Source: Bacteroides cellulosilyticus
GTDB taxonomy: Bacteria > Bacteroidota > Bacteroidia > Bacteroidales > Bacteroidaceae
Assembly (NCBI RefSeq): GCF_020091405.1
Contig: NZ_CP081903.1
Span: forward strand, 6,510,501-6,574,500
DNA: 64,000 nt
Reading direction: 5' to 3'
Each line of letters opens with the position of its first letter. Within the stretch, counting starts at the first letter, position 1. Under the pieces are notes generated by a model. That model saw only the letters and a list, made by a program, of their open reading frames with translations, was not told the origin of the DNA and ran no database searches. The position numbers were made by a program, and so were the translations under genes. Positions 1 through 9,073 of this stretch are shown here, one piece after another.

Positions 1-2
1 GC

Positions 3-1985
3 GACCAGATGTTTTCCTTCAACTCCCCCATCGGTGCCTGCCCTGAGTGCGAAGGTTTCGGTAAAGTAATCGGTATTGATGAACATCTGGTGGTTCCCAA
101 CCGTTCGCTTTCCGTTTACGACGGCGCTGTTGTGTGTTGGCGTGGCGAAGTGATGGGTGAATGGAAAGATATGGTGATACGAGGTGCCGAAAGAGCCGGA
201 TTCCCCATCTTTACACCTTACTATGAGTTGACGGACGCACAACGCCGGATGCTATGGGAAGGCACTCCTTACTTCCAGGGTATCAACGCCTTCTTTAAGA
301 TGGTGCAGGAAAATCAGTACAAAATACAATATCGTGTGATGTTGGCACGCTATCGTGGCAAAACACTTTGCCCGAAGTGCCATGGCACCCGCTTAAAACC
401 CGAAGCCGGCTATGTACGAGTAGGAGGACGAAATATTTCCCAACTCGTAGATCTGCCGATTACGGAGCTGAAAAACTTCTTCGATAACCTGCAACTGGAT
501 AAGCACGACAAAGATGTTGCTACCCGTATTCTCATGGAAATCAACAGTCGTATCCGCTTCCTTCTCGATGTTGGATTGGGATATCTGACACTGAATCGTC
601 TCAGCAACTCGCTTTCGGGTGGTGAGAGCCAACGTATTAATCTAGCCACTTCACTGGGCAGCAGCCTGGTAGGTTCACTCTACATCCTTGACGAACCCAG
701 TATCGGACTACACAGTCGCGATACCGACAAGTTGATACACGTATTGCGTCAATTGCAACAACTGGGTAACACGGTTGTCATCGTGGAACATGACGAAGAA
801 ATCATCCGTGCAGCGGATTATATCATAGATATCGGTCCCAAAGCCGGTCGCTTGGGCGGACAGGTGGTCTATCAGGGAGATATGAAAGATTTGCAACCGA
901 ACAGCGATAGCTACACCGTTCGTTATCTGTTGGGAGAAGAAGAAATTCCTGTCCCGGAACATCGCCGCCCATGGAATAACTACATAGAACTGACCGGGGC
1001 ACGCGAAAATAACCTAAAAGGAGTAAACGTGCGCTTTCCTCTGAATGTAATGACTGTAGTGACCGGCGTCAGCGGATCGGGAAAGAGTACTCTGGTACGC
1101 GACATCTTCTTCCGTGCCCTGAAACGCGAACTGGATGAGTGCAGCGAACGTCCGGGCGAATTCGCTTCTATCGGCGGTGACCTGCAAAACCTGCGAAATG
1201 TAGAATTTGTAGATCAGAACCCTATTGGCAAATCCAGTCGTTCAAATCCTGTAACTTATATCAAGGCTTACGACGAAATCCGCAAACTATGGGCAGATCA
1301 ACCACTTGCCAAACAAATGGGATACACTGCCGGCTACTTTTCATTTAACAGTGAGGGCGGACGTTGCGAAGAATGTAAAGGTGACGGAACCATCACAGTA
1401 GAAATGCAATTCATGGCCGACTTGGTGTTGGAATGTGAAACTTGTCACGGAAAACGCTTCAAAGCTGATACACTGGAGGTTAAGTTCCATGATGCTAACA
1501 TCTACGATGTACTGGAAATGACCGTGAACCAAGCTATAGAGTTCTTCACTAAACACGGACAGAAGAAGATAGTAAAAAAACTCGCTCCACTACAAGATGT
1601 AGGACTAGGCTACATCAAACTGGGACAGTCTTCCTCTACCCTTTCAGGTGGTGAAAACCAACGCGTGAAGCTGGCTTATTACCTCAGTCAGGAAAAGGCA
1701 GACCCTACCCTGTTCATCTTCGACGAACCGACTACAGGATTGCATTTCCATGATATTCGCAAATTACTAGAGGCTTTTGACGCCTTGATATTACGGGGAC
1801 ATTCCATCGTAATCATCGAGCACAACATGGACGTTATCAAGTGTGCCGACTATGTGATAGACCTCGGACCGGAAGGTGGCGACAAAGGTGGAAATCTGGT
1901 AGCGGCAGGTACACCGGAAGAAGTGGCAAAATGTGCGGCAAGTTATACAGGACAATTCCTGCAAGAAAAACTGCACATGAAATAA
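3..1985 (+). CDS. uvrA: UvrA excinuclease ABC subunit A, 3' part only
   Basis: This is the C-terminal two thirds of UvrA, the damage-recognition ATPase of nucleotide excision repair; the frame is open to the window edge, so the true start lies upstream. Visible are the first zinc module (CPECEGFGK), the first ABC signature LSGGESQRI with ILDEPSIGLH, the second Walker A (TGVSGSGKST), the second zinc finger (CEECKGDG and CETCHGKR) and the second signature LSGGENQRVKLA with FDEPTTGLHF. The tail has the usual IEHNMDVIK and DLGPEGG motifs. Bacteroides often carry more than one UvrA-like gene; LSGGENQ in place of the common LSGGEAQ may mark a paralogue. The next gene is convergent. Confidence 0.97.
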   Translation, partial: DQMFSFNSPIGACPECEGFGKVIGIDEHLVVPNRSLSVYDGAVVCWRGEVMGEWKDMVIRGAERAGFPIFTPYYELTDAQRRMLWEGTPYFQGINAFFKMVQENQYKIQYRVMLARYRGKTLCPKCHGTRLKPEAGYVRVGGRNISQLVDLPITELKNFFDNLQLDKHDKDVATRILMEINSRIRFLLDVGLGYLTLNRLSNSLSGGESQRINLATSLGSSLVGSLYILDEPSIGLHSRDTDKLIHVLRQLQQLGNTVVIVEHDEEIIRAADYIIDIGPKAGRLGGQVVYQGDMKDLQPNSDSYTVRYLLGEEEIPVPEHRRPWNNYIELTGARENNLKGVNVRFPLNVMTVVTGVSGSGKSTLVRDIFFRALKRELDECSERPGEFASIGGDLQNLRNVEFVDQNPIGKSSRSNPVTYIKAYDEIRKLWADQPLAKQMGYTAGYFSFNSEGGRCEECKGDGTITVEMQFMADLVLECETCHGKRFKADTLEVKFHDANIYDVLEMTVNQAIEFFTKHGQKKIVKKLAPLQDVGLGYIKLGQSSSTLSGGENQRVKLAYYLSQEKADPTLFIFDEPTTGLHFHDIRKLLEAFDALILRGHSIVIIEHNMDVIKCADYVIDLGPEGGDKGGNLVAAGTPEEVAKCAASYTGQFLQEKLHMK

Positions 1986-2076
1986 TTGAATTTATAATAA
2001 TCTGCAAAACGGAAAAATCTTAACCCGCTTAATTCATAATAGGAGTTAAAGAAGTTATCACTTCGTTAGGAGTTAA

Positions 2077-2133
2077 AGGAGTTAGAGCCGATAGTGCTTT
2101 TTACGGATGTCAATAGTATTGGCTCTAACTCCT
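2077..2133. terminator. Hairpin between convergent genes
   Basis: A 13-bp perfect inverted repeat (AGGAGTTAGAGCC at 2077-2089, its complement at 2121-2133) with weaker inner pairing sits between uvrA and the convergent porin gene. There is no clear U-tract on either strand, so termination is inferred from position. Two direct copies of TAGGAGTTAAAG (2040 and 2068) precede it. Confidence 0.5.
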
Positions 2134-2151
2134 GCGTATGAGTTATGTAAG

Positions 2152-2637
2152 TTAGAAGTAGAAACCGAAACCAACCTTCAGACCAAATACCGAACGGTCA
2201 CCGTTTACGTTCCAGTACACAGCCGGCTCAAGTGTCACCGTCCTCGACAGGAAGAAAGCGTAACCCGCTTCAGCACCGAAAGAAAACTTGGTATCATCGC
2301 TTGTCCCCCAATCCCAACGGTCTACGTTGACATCAGCGCCCAGATATAGACCAATCTTACTGAAATAGTAACGACCGCCTACACCGAGGGTATAAACATC
2401 CGTATCACCTCCTTTTTCATTCCATTTGGCTCCTGCATGTATCAGTAACGCCACATTATCCAGCAGAAACGCACCACCTTTGGCTTCAATGCCAAATGAA
2501 GTCTTGTCTGTCTCTGTATTATGCGACAAACCTAAGCCGGAAATCGACGGATTCAAGATCCACTTTCCTTTTTCAAATTGTGCCTGGGCAGCCACTGTGG
2601 CCACAAGCAGACAAACGAGTAATGCTAATTTTTTCAT
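2152..2637 (-). CDS. Small outer-membrane beta-barrel protein (porin-like)
   Basis: A 161-residue protein with a clear signal peptide (MKKLALLVCLLVATVAAQAQ) followed by alternating amphipathic strands with Gly/Tyr/Trp-rich turns, ending in FGFYF. A terminal aromatic residue is the normal BAM-recognition end of an outer-membrane barrel. The length fits an eight-strand barrel of the OmpA/OmpW size class. The cargo or ligand cannot be read from sequence. It begins 9 bp after the small membrane protein stop and so is probably the third gene of the cstA operon, with the hairpin at 2077-2133 ending the transcript. Confidence 0.8.
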   Translation of the reverse strand: MKKLALLVCLLVATVAAQAQFEKGKWILNPSISGLGLSHNTETDKTSFGIEAKGGAFLLDNVALLIHAGAKWNEKGGDTDVYTLGVGGRYYFSKIGLYLGADVNVDRWDWGTSDDTKFSFGAEAGYAFFLSRTVTLEPAVYWNVNGDRSVFGLKVGFGFYF

Positions 2638-2646
2638 TGTTACTTA

Positions 2647-2880
2647 TTAGTTTTTGGTGTTATTGTACTTCTCATCTTCCTCTTTACGTTTTCGCTGCAA
2701 GTCTTCTTTCTTACGCAACACCAACCAGAGGATAAACACAATGATATAGGATGCTGCAACAGTGACGTATTTTTCCGTATCACTGATAACAGTGTTGCGC
2801 GGCAGGAAATAAGCTGCCGTAGCACTCACATAGATAAGCAGAGCGATCGTGATGCTTGTAGATTTTTTAAATCTCTTCAT
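2647..2880 (-). CDS. Small two-helix membrane protein coupled to CstA
   Basis: A 77-residue protein with two hydrophobic segments (roughly residues 8-27 and 40-57) and a long charged Lys/Glu-rich tail (LRKKEDLQRKRKEEDEKYNN). The ATG overlaps the cstA stop codon by one base (TAATG), which suggests translational coupling. Start 2880 was chosen over the TTG two codons upstream because of that overlap. I do not recognise a family: it is not the YbdD-type protein that follows cstA in enterobacteria. An accessory subunit or regulator of the CstA transporter is inferred from context only. Confidence 0.75.
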   Translation of the reverse strand: MKRFKKSTSITIALLIYVSATAAYFLPRNTVISDTEKYVTVAASYIIVFILWLVLRKKEDLQRKRKEEDEKYNNTKN

Positions 2881-4310
2881 TACCAAAGTTTTTTAGTCGT
2901 TTTAAAATACCAGATACTAAACCAGAGCGCAGCTACCACAGCCGCCAGGATGGCAACACCGAGAGCTGCCTGAGGTCCTAAGCCAAAGCCTTCGGGGGCT
3001 ATGCAGATGTATGTTGTACAAACAGTTGTCATAAATACAGCCGGAACATAAGTTACATAAAAGTAATGCCCTTTCTTTTCACGCACCAGATAGACGGTAA
3101 TCGCCCAAAGCGTAAAGACGGAAAGCGTCTGATTGGTCCATGCAAAGTAACGCCAAATCATGTCAAAGCCCTCTTTGTCGCTCAAACTGTAGAGCAACAA
3201 ACCAATAGCAGCGAGAAACATAGGAATACATATATACAAACGACGACGCATGGATTTTTGTTCCATTCCGAGGAAGTCTGCCACAATAAGGCGGGCAGAG
3301 CGGAAAGCGGTATCACCACTCGTGATAGGCGCGGCAATCACACCTAATATAGCAAGGAATCCTCCCGCAGTACCGAGCCAATCTTTGGTGATAGCATCCA
3401 CTACTACGGCAGCATTCGTCTCCCCCATTCCGTTTTCATGAAAGAAATAGGTGGCAGCTGCAGCCCAAATCAGGGCAACAATACCTTCGGTAATCATAGC
3501 ACCATAGAACACAGGGCGACCGTGACGTTCACTCGTCATACAACGGGCCATCAACGGACTTTGCGTAGCATGAAAACCACTGATAGCACCACAGGCTATG
3601 CTGACAAACATAATCGGGAAAATGGGCAGTTCAGCGGCATTAGGATTCGTATTCTGTAATCCGTCCCAGAATTCCGGCAAGACAGGATGCTTCACATAAA
3701 GCATCACCAGTATACCCACCGCCATAAATAGCAATGCAACAGCAAAAAGCGGATATATCTTACCTATGATTTTATCAACCGGCAACAAAGTGGCAAAAAT
3801 ATAATAGATAAATACTACTATTATCCAGAACGTAACATCCAAAGATTCCGGTGTCAATTTTGCCAGCAATCCGGCAGGGCCGGCCACAAAGACAGCTCCT
3901 ACCAATATCATCAAAAGAACTGTAAAGCCGCGCATCACTTGCTTGGTAGTTACTCCCAGATAGCGACCGATGATCTCCGGCAAGCTTTCACCGCCATTAC
4001 GCAGAGAGAGCATACCTGCCAGGTAATCATGTACGGCTCCGGCAAAGATACTGCCGAGCACAATCCACAAATAAGATGATACACCAAATTTAGCCCCCAT
4101 AATAGCACCGAAGATAGGACCCAAACCGGCAATATTGAGAAATTGTATCATGAAAATCTTCCAGGTGGGCAAAGGGATATAATCCACCCCATCGGTCTTA
4201 GTCAAAGCAGGCGTCTTACGATCGTCAGGACCGAAAATATGTTCGATGAAACGCCCGTAAAGAAAATAACCTGCTATTAATGCCAACAGACAAAGCGTAA
4301 ATGTAATCAT
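2880..4310 (-). CDS. cstA: CstA-family carbon-starvation / peptide-pyruvate transporter
   Basis: A 476-residue polytopic inner-membrane protein of the CstA family, with hydrophobic helices throughout and the family motifs IAGLGPIFGAIMG near residue 60 and GFHATQSPLMARC near residue 250. E. coli CstA is about 700 residues; this shorter form seems usual in Bacteroidetes. CstA proteins import peptides and/or pyruvate during carbon starvation; which substrate applies here is not visible. It heads a three-gene operon with the two genes downstream on the same strand. A TACATTTG -7 element lies about 30 bp upstream of the ATG. Confidence 0.93.
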   Translation of the reverse strand: MITFTLCLLALIAGYFLYGRFIEHIFGPDDRKTPALTKTDGVDYIPLPTWKIFMIQFLNIAGLGPIFGAIMGAKFGVSSYLWIVLGSIFAGAVHDYLAGMLSLRNGGESLPEIIGRYLGVTTKQVMRGFTVLLMILVGAVFVAGPAGLLAKLTPESLDVTFWIIVVFIYYIFATLLPVDKIIGKIYPLFAVALLFMAVGILVMLYVKHPVLPEFWDGLQNTNPNAAELPIFPIMFVSIACGAISGFHATQSPLMARCMTSERHGRPVFYGAMITEGIVALIWAAAATYFFHENGMGETNAAVVVDAITKDWLGTAGGFLAILGVIAAPITSGDTAFRSARLIVADFLGMEQKSMRRRLYICIPMFLAAIGLLLYSLSDKEGFDMIWRYFAWTNQTLSVFTLWAITVYLVREKKGHYFYVTYVPAVFMTTVCTTYICIAPEGFGLGPQAALGVAILAAVVAALWFSIWYFKTTKKLW

Positions 4311-4339
4311 GGTGCGTTATTCATTATTTTTAATGGACG

Positions 4340-4347
4340 CAAATGTA
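4340..4347 (-). promoter_or_regulatory. -7 element for cstA operon
   Basis: TACATTTG on the minus strand matches the Bacteroides TAnnTTTG consensus, 30 bp upstream of the cstA ATG. No convincing -33 TTTG was found. Confidence 0.5.
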
Positions 4348-4482
4348 ATAGTTTCTAAGGAAACTGCACAATATTCTCAAGTGTTTTACTTATCTTCGCC
4401 GCTAAAAATGACAGAAATAAAGAAGGAAAAGAGAATTTGTTTAGAATAAGTATATAGGTATTACAATAAAATCTCTATCAAC

Positions 4483-5958
4483 ATGAAACAGTTACTTCTC
4501 ACTATATTATTTTTCACATTCGTTCTGCCCCTTACCGCGCAATCCGCCGGTGAGATGGTTACCCGTCCTCCAAAATACGAAGTGCGCGCTGCCTGGCTCA
4601 CCTCCGTCTATGGTTTGGACTGGCCCCGTACCCGTGCCACCAGCCCCGAAGGCATCCGAAAACAAAAGGCAGAACTAGTCGAGATACTTGACCGACTGAA
4701 GGATGCTAACTTCAACACTGTGCTCTTCCAGACACGAACGCGCGGTGACGTGCTCTACCGCTCGAAGATAGAACCGTTCAACTCCATCCTGACCGGAAAA
4801 ACAGGCACTGATCCGGGATACGATCCACTGGCTTTCGCCATAGAAGAGTGTCATAAGCGTGGTATGGAGTGCCATGCCTGGATGGTAGCCATTCCGTTAG
4901 GCAATCGCAAGCATGTTGCCAATCTGGGTAATGCCTCCGTAACCAAACAGAAATCCGCTATTTGTGTGCCTTATAAGCGTGAATACTTCCTCAATCCCGG
5001 AAATCCGGAAACCAAAGAATATCTGATGAGCCTTGTACGCGAAGTCGTAGAAAAATATGACATGGATGGCGTCCACTTCGATTATCTGCGTTATCCGGAG
5101 AATGCTCCCCGATTCCCTGACACCTATGATTTCCGGAAATATGGCAAAGGACGCGACCTCGCCCAATGGCGCAGGGATAACATTACGGAAATCGTCCGAC
5201 ACCTCTACAAAGGTGTGAAAGCTCTGAAACCCTGGGTAAAGGTAAGTACCTGCCCTGTAGGAAAATACCGTGATACTTCCCGTTATCCCTCCCGCGGATG
5301 GAATGCTTTTCATACTGTTTACCAGGATGCACAAGGTTGGTTGGGTGAAGGCATACAGGATCAGATATATCCCATGCTTTACTTCCGGGGTAACCATTTC
5401 TACCCTTTTGCCCTCGACTGGCAGGAACAAAGTAATGGTCGCCAGATCATTCCCGGACTGGGTATCTATTTCCTCGATCCCAGTGAAGGAAACTGGACAC
5501 TGGATGAAGTGGAGCGTCAGATGCACTTCATCCGTACCCACAAACTGGCAGGTCAGGCTCATTATCGCGTGAAATATCTGATGGACAACACACAAGGGTT
5601 GTATGATGTATTGGAAGAGGACTTTTATACCGCTCCTGCCCTGCAACCTGCCATGCCCTGGATAGACAACGTACCACCGACAGCTCCTACCCGCCTTACC
5701 GTCACTCAACAGTCCGATGGTTATGTACATCTGAGCTGGCTGCCTGCCATGGATAATGATAAACGCAATGTGCCGACATATGTCATTTACGGCTCGGACA
5801 CTTACCCGGTGGATACCTCCAATCCGGAAAACATCATTGCCCAGCGAGTACAGGGAACGGAATACACGTATGCTCCCATCCGCTTATGGACGGCAAAGAG
5901 GTATTTTGCCGTCACTGCCGTGGACCGTTGCGGCAATGAAAGCGAAACGTGCAGATAA
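4483..5958 (+). CDS. Secreted glycosyl-hydrolase-like GHL10 family protein with FnIII tail
   Basis: A 491-residue exported protein with a signal peptide ending near residue 20. The body is a TIM-barrel of the GHL10 (former DUF187) family: EVRAAWLTSVYGLDWP at the start, LKDANFNTVLFQTRTRGD, then MDGVHFDYLRYPE, which carries the conserved acidic strand. From about residue 390 a fibronectin type III-like domain follows (PPTAPTRLTV to YFAVTAVDRCGNES). Members of this family are linked to cell-wall or surface glycan processing, but their reaction is poorly defined. It is divergent from cstA and appears to be transcribed alone. Confidence 0.88.
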   Translation: MKQLLLTILFFTFVLPLTAQSAGEMVTRPPKYEVRAAWLTSVYGLDWPRTRATSPEGIRKQKAELVEILDRLKDANFNTVLFQTRTRGDVLYRSKIEPFNSILTGKTGTDPGYDPLAFAIEECHKRGMECHAWMVAIPLGNRKHVANLGNASVTKQKSAICVPYKREYFLNPGNPETKEYLMSLVREVVEKYDMDGVHFDYLRYPENAPRFPDTYDFRKYGKGRDLAQWRRDNITEIVRHLYKGVKALKPWVKVSTCPVGKYRDTSRYPSRGWNAFHTVYQDAQGWLGEGIQDQIYPMLYFRGNHFYPFALDWQEQSNGRQIIPGLGIYFLDPSEGNWTLDEVERQMHFIRTHKLAGQAHYRVKYLMDNTQGLYDVLEEDFYTAPALQPAMPWIDNVPPTAPTRLTVTQQSDGYVHLSWLPAMDNDKRNVPTYVIYGSDTYPVDTSNPENIIAQRVQGTEYTYAPIRLWTAKRYFAVTAVDRCGNESETCR

Positions 5959-5996
5959 ATTTTATGATAAACAGTTATAATATCCAAAAATTTCAT

Positions 5997-6004
5997 TACA
6001 TTTG
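5997..6004 (+). promoter_or_regulatory. -7 element for the histidine kinase/response regulator operon
   Basis: TACATTTG matches TAnnTTTG 20 bp upstream of the kinase ATG. The expected transcription start near 6011 would leave a short leader. Confidence 0.5.
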
Positions 6005-6024
6005 TATGTCTTAATACTAATGCA

Positions 6025-8103
6025 ATGAAAAAACATTTTCTCCTGACGACCAAACTCTACCCTATCTTTACCCTTCTATTGTTATTACTATGGATGGGTG
6101 AAAGCACTAGTTGTAAATTCCGTCCTTCTCATGAAACATCATGGCGGCAACTTATTGACTCCGTAGCGCGTGCCAACTACAATCTGGCATTCAGTAATCC
6201 CGACTCTATACGCCAAATCTTATCAGCCCTGCCTATCCCACTCGAAGACAGTTTAAACCGATACTATCTTTTCCTGCATTATGGGCGCTGTTATTTTCTA
6301 AATGATCAATGGGATTCCACCATGGCCTGTGCCAATACCGTAATAGCTTTCTGCAAGCGTTCACCTATGTCCCCCGCCAAACACTCTCTCTTAGGAACCG
6401 CCTATAATATGAAAGCTGTTGTTTACACAACTCGTAACCAACGGGATTCCTCTCTATTTTATCTCAATCTTGCATACCAACATATACAATCAGGCGATAC
6501 TCGTCGTGAAATGCCCAACATATGCGTCAACGCAGCCGATGTCTGCCGACAAATGGGCAAACTCCCGCAAGCCGCCGCTTGGTATCGTCGTGCAATGACA
6601 GCCGCCGATTCCCTGCAAATGCCCTCATTAATGCACTGCATCCATGCCGGATTAGGTCTGATATACGCCGATCTGAATAATTTTGAAAAAGCACACCTCT
6701 ATTTTTCTATGGCAGACACTCTTTACCCACCGGAAACGTCCTATGAAAAATATTACTTTTACAATTCCCTTAGCAACTGCTATTTCTTTGAAAAGAAACA
6801 CACAGAAGCTTTGAAATATAGTCGAAAAGCCTATGCAGTTACTAAAGAGTTAAAACAAGCATATGCCAGCGCCAATGTAGAAGCAAACTTAGGTGAGCAA
6901 TTTTTAGTAATGGGGCAACTCGACTCTGCCCGGTATTATCTGGATATCGCCAACCAATACTTCGCAAACTCTCCGGATGCAGACACTGGCATACGTTTCT
7001 ATGTCCGTCGATTATACGCATCTCTGGCTTTAGCCGAAAACAACCTGGCTGAAGCCCACAAGATTCTTTCAGAACCATACGATCCCTCTATTATCAGCCC
7101 TGTTTATCTTTATGAGCATAACAAACGCCTTGTGGAATATTATACTAAAACCGGTGATTACCAAAAAGTAAATCAATATCAGAAAATGGTCACTCTTTAT
7201 GACGATTCTTTACGTAGCACCCGTTATCAAAACAGCATCGCTGAAATGGATATGCGATACAGCCAGGACACGGCTCTGTTGCGGCGCGACGTAATCATCG
7301 CCAATACCCATACCCAAGTTTCTCATCTACAAAGCGCTGTCATCCTCAGCATCATCCTGCTGATACTGACATTAATCATCGCCTTCTCCATCTATAGCTA
7401 TATCCGCCGCCGCAACGAACGTAAACGCCGCGAACAGCTTAGCCTCATCACCCACTTACGTATGGAAAATGTTCGCAACCGCTTCTCACCCCATTTCGTA
7501 TTCAATGTGTTGAATGCTGTCATCGGCTCCTTGTCACAGGAAGAGAGCAAAACATTGCCGATACGTCTTCTTATCCAAGTACTGCGCAATAACCTGCTTA
7601 TCTCCGACAAGATAGCTATACCACTGCGTGAAGAGATGGAATTGGTAAAAAGCTATATCGGTTTGCGCCAAAGCATCAACCCGCAAACACCAACTGTGGA
7701 ACTGGAGATTTCACCAGATATCGACATGGAGCAGCCATTGCCGGCTATGATTATCCAAATACCGGTAGAGAATGCCCTGAAACACGCCTTTCCTCCGGGA
7801 TACAGCACTAACGAGTCCCCTTTGGTGTGCATAAGCATCCAACCGGAAGATACCGACTATTTCCACATAACAATAGAAGACAACGGAACAGGCTATATGC
7901 CAGGCGCCAAGCCCACGGATAGGTCGCACCTCAATGACACGGGCACAGGCATTCATATTTTGGTTCGTACCGTGGAACTATTGAACCAAAGAAATACACT
8001 TAAAATGAAGTTTGAAATCAATGATCGCTCCGTCGTCTGCGAAGAAGAGCACGGCACGTGCGTCACAATCCTTATACCTTATACATATAACTATCACTCA
8101 TGA
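6025..8103 (+). CDS. TPR-containing LytS-type sensor histidine kinase
   Basis: A 692-residue sensor kinase. An N-terminal hydrophobic segment (FTLLLLLLWMG) acts as signal or anchor and is followed by tetratricopeptide-like helical repeats to about residue 400, presumably periplasmic. A transmembrane helix lies at about 438-460 (VILSIILLILTLIIAFSIYS), then the His_kinase (LytS/YehU) H-box RFSPHFVFNVLNAV with the phosphoacceptor His near residue 490, and an HATPase domain with EDNGTGY near 618. The 3' end overlaps the response regulator start by 4 bp (ATGA). The TPR sensor may detect a protein or peptide; the signal is unknown. Confidence 0.92.
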   Translation: MKKHFLLTTKLYPIFTLLLLLLWMGESTSCKFRPSHETSWRQLIDSVARANYNLAFSNPDSIRQILSALPIPLEDSLNRYYLFLHYGRCYFLNDQWDSTMACANTVIAFCKRSPMSPAKHSLLGTAYNMKAVVYTTRNQRDSSLFYLNLAYQHIQSGDTRREMPNICVNAADVCRQMGKLPQAAAWYRRAMTAADSLQMPSLMHCIHAGLGLIYADLNNFEKAHLYFSMADTLYPPETSYEKYYFYNSLSNCYFFEKKHTEALKYSRKAYAVTKELKQAYASANVEANLGEQFLVMGQLDSARYYLDIANQYFANSPDADTGIRFYVRRLYASLALAENNLAEAHKILSEPYDPSIISPVYLYEHNKRLVEYYTKTGDYQKVNQYQKMVTLYDDSLRSTRYQNSIAEMDMRYSQDTALLRRDVIIANTHTQVSHLQSAVILSIILLILTLIIAFSIYSYIRRRNERKRREQLSLITHLRMENVRNRFSPHFVFNVLNAVIGSLSQEESKTLPIRLLIQVLRNNLLISDKIAIPLREEMELVKSYIGLRQSINPQTPTVELEISPDIDMEQPLPAMIIQIPVENALKHAFPPGYSTNESPLVCISIQPEDTDYFHITIEDNGTGYMPGAKPTDRSHLNDTGTGIHILVRTVELLNQRNTLKMKFEINDRSVVCEEEHGTCVTILIPYTYNYHS

Positions 8104-8864
8104 AACACTCTCCAATTACCACCATGATTATCGATGATGAACCCGCTTGCATCAAACGCCTCATCCAAGACCTCGAAGCCTTCCCCGAAGTGCAAGTGAT
8201 AGAAACTGCCACTTCCGCAGATAAAGCCCGGAAGATAATTGTCAAACAACAGCCCGACTTGCTGTTTCTTGATGTGGAAATGCCGCAGACCAACGGCATC
8301 GAACTGTTGCAAAGCATCCGTCCGGAAGTCCATCCCGATCTCTGCGTAGTTTTCTACAGTGCTTTCGATCAGTATATGATTGATGCACTCCGTGCCGCTG
8401 CCTTCGACTTCCTACTGAAACCCTATCAACCGGAAGAGTTGGCATTCATCATCAACCGCGTGAAGCGTGAATTGGAACTGAACCCGCTGAACTTCGAGCA
8501 ATCTATGCGCCGCCTGCTCTCCGACGACCGCAAATTCGCCATTCAGACAGTCACCGGCCTGCTGCTACTCAAGCGCTCAGATGTACTCTGTTTCCGCTTC
8601 CTCGGCGATACCCACTGCTGGCAAATGATACTGACAGACCGCAACCATTACAAATTACGCAACAGTACCACCGCAAAGGAACTGCTGAACATCAGCAACT
8701 CCTTCGCTCAAACCGGGCAAGATTGTATCCTGAACCTCGATTATCTATTGAATATAGAAAACAAATCACTCCGCTGCGTCCTGCATCCGCCGTTTCAGGA
8801 CATGGAAATTACGGTGTCACGGCGGTACTTTGGAAAGATCAGAGATTTATTGGAGATGATCTAA
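8100..8864 (+). CDS. LytTR-family response regulator
   Basis: A 254-residue regulator with a receiver domain (IIDDEP acidic pocket; phosphoacceptor Asp near residue 57 in LLFLDVEMP; KPYQ for the conserved Lys) and a C-terminal LytTR DNA-binding domain from about 150 (DRKFAIQTVTGLLLLKRSDVLCF to RRYFGKIRDLL). The start overlaps the kinase stop, so the pair is co-translated and should form one signalling system. Target promoters are not identifiable here. Confidence 0.93.
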   Translation: MKHSPITTMIIDDEPACIKRLIQDLEAFPEVQVIETATSADKARKIIVKQQPDLLFLDVEMPQTNGIELLQSIRPEVHPDLCVVFYSAFDQYMIDALRAAAFDFLLKPYQPEELAFIINRVKRELELNPLNFEQSMRRLLSDDRKFAIQTVTGLLLLKRSDVLCFRFLGDTHCWQMILTDRNHYKLRNSTTAKELLNISNSFAQTGQDCILNLDYLLNIENKSLRCVLHPPFQDMEITVSRRYFGKIRDLLEMI

Positions 8865-9018
8865 ACAGGGCAAGATACTCTCAAAGCATAAGCAGATTGT
8901 AATAATGTACTTATAAAAAAGCACCGCTTAACAATAGTTTTTTTACAGTATATCAACGTTTTCTACAGCATAAGGAAGAAGCCATAAATTCCATCTGGTG
9001 CATCATGGATAAAAATCG

Positions 9019-9026
9019 TAAATTTG
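9019..9026 (+). promoter_or_regulatory. -7 element before the 9.1-kb lipoprotein gene
   Basis: TAAATTTG matches the TAnnTTTG consensus. Transcription would start near 9033, after the short in-frame ATG peptide at 9005, which supports the TTG at 9074 as the real start. Confidence 0.45.
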
Positions 9027-9073
9027 GTACGAAACAGTATTATATCACTTAAAAACCAAATTTTATAAAAAGC

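Noticed and set aside
4897..5730. Long minus-strand open frame opposite the GHL10 gene
   Set aside because: Composition is that of an antisense shadow; the plus-strand frame has a signal peptide and family motifs.
9005..9052. Short in-frame ORF starting ATG before the TTG-initiated lipoprotein
   Set aside because: It ends at a stop 21 bp before the lipoprotein start and lies partly upstream of the predicted transcription start, so it is not likely translated.
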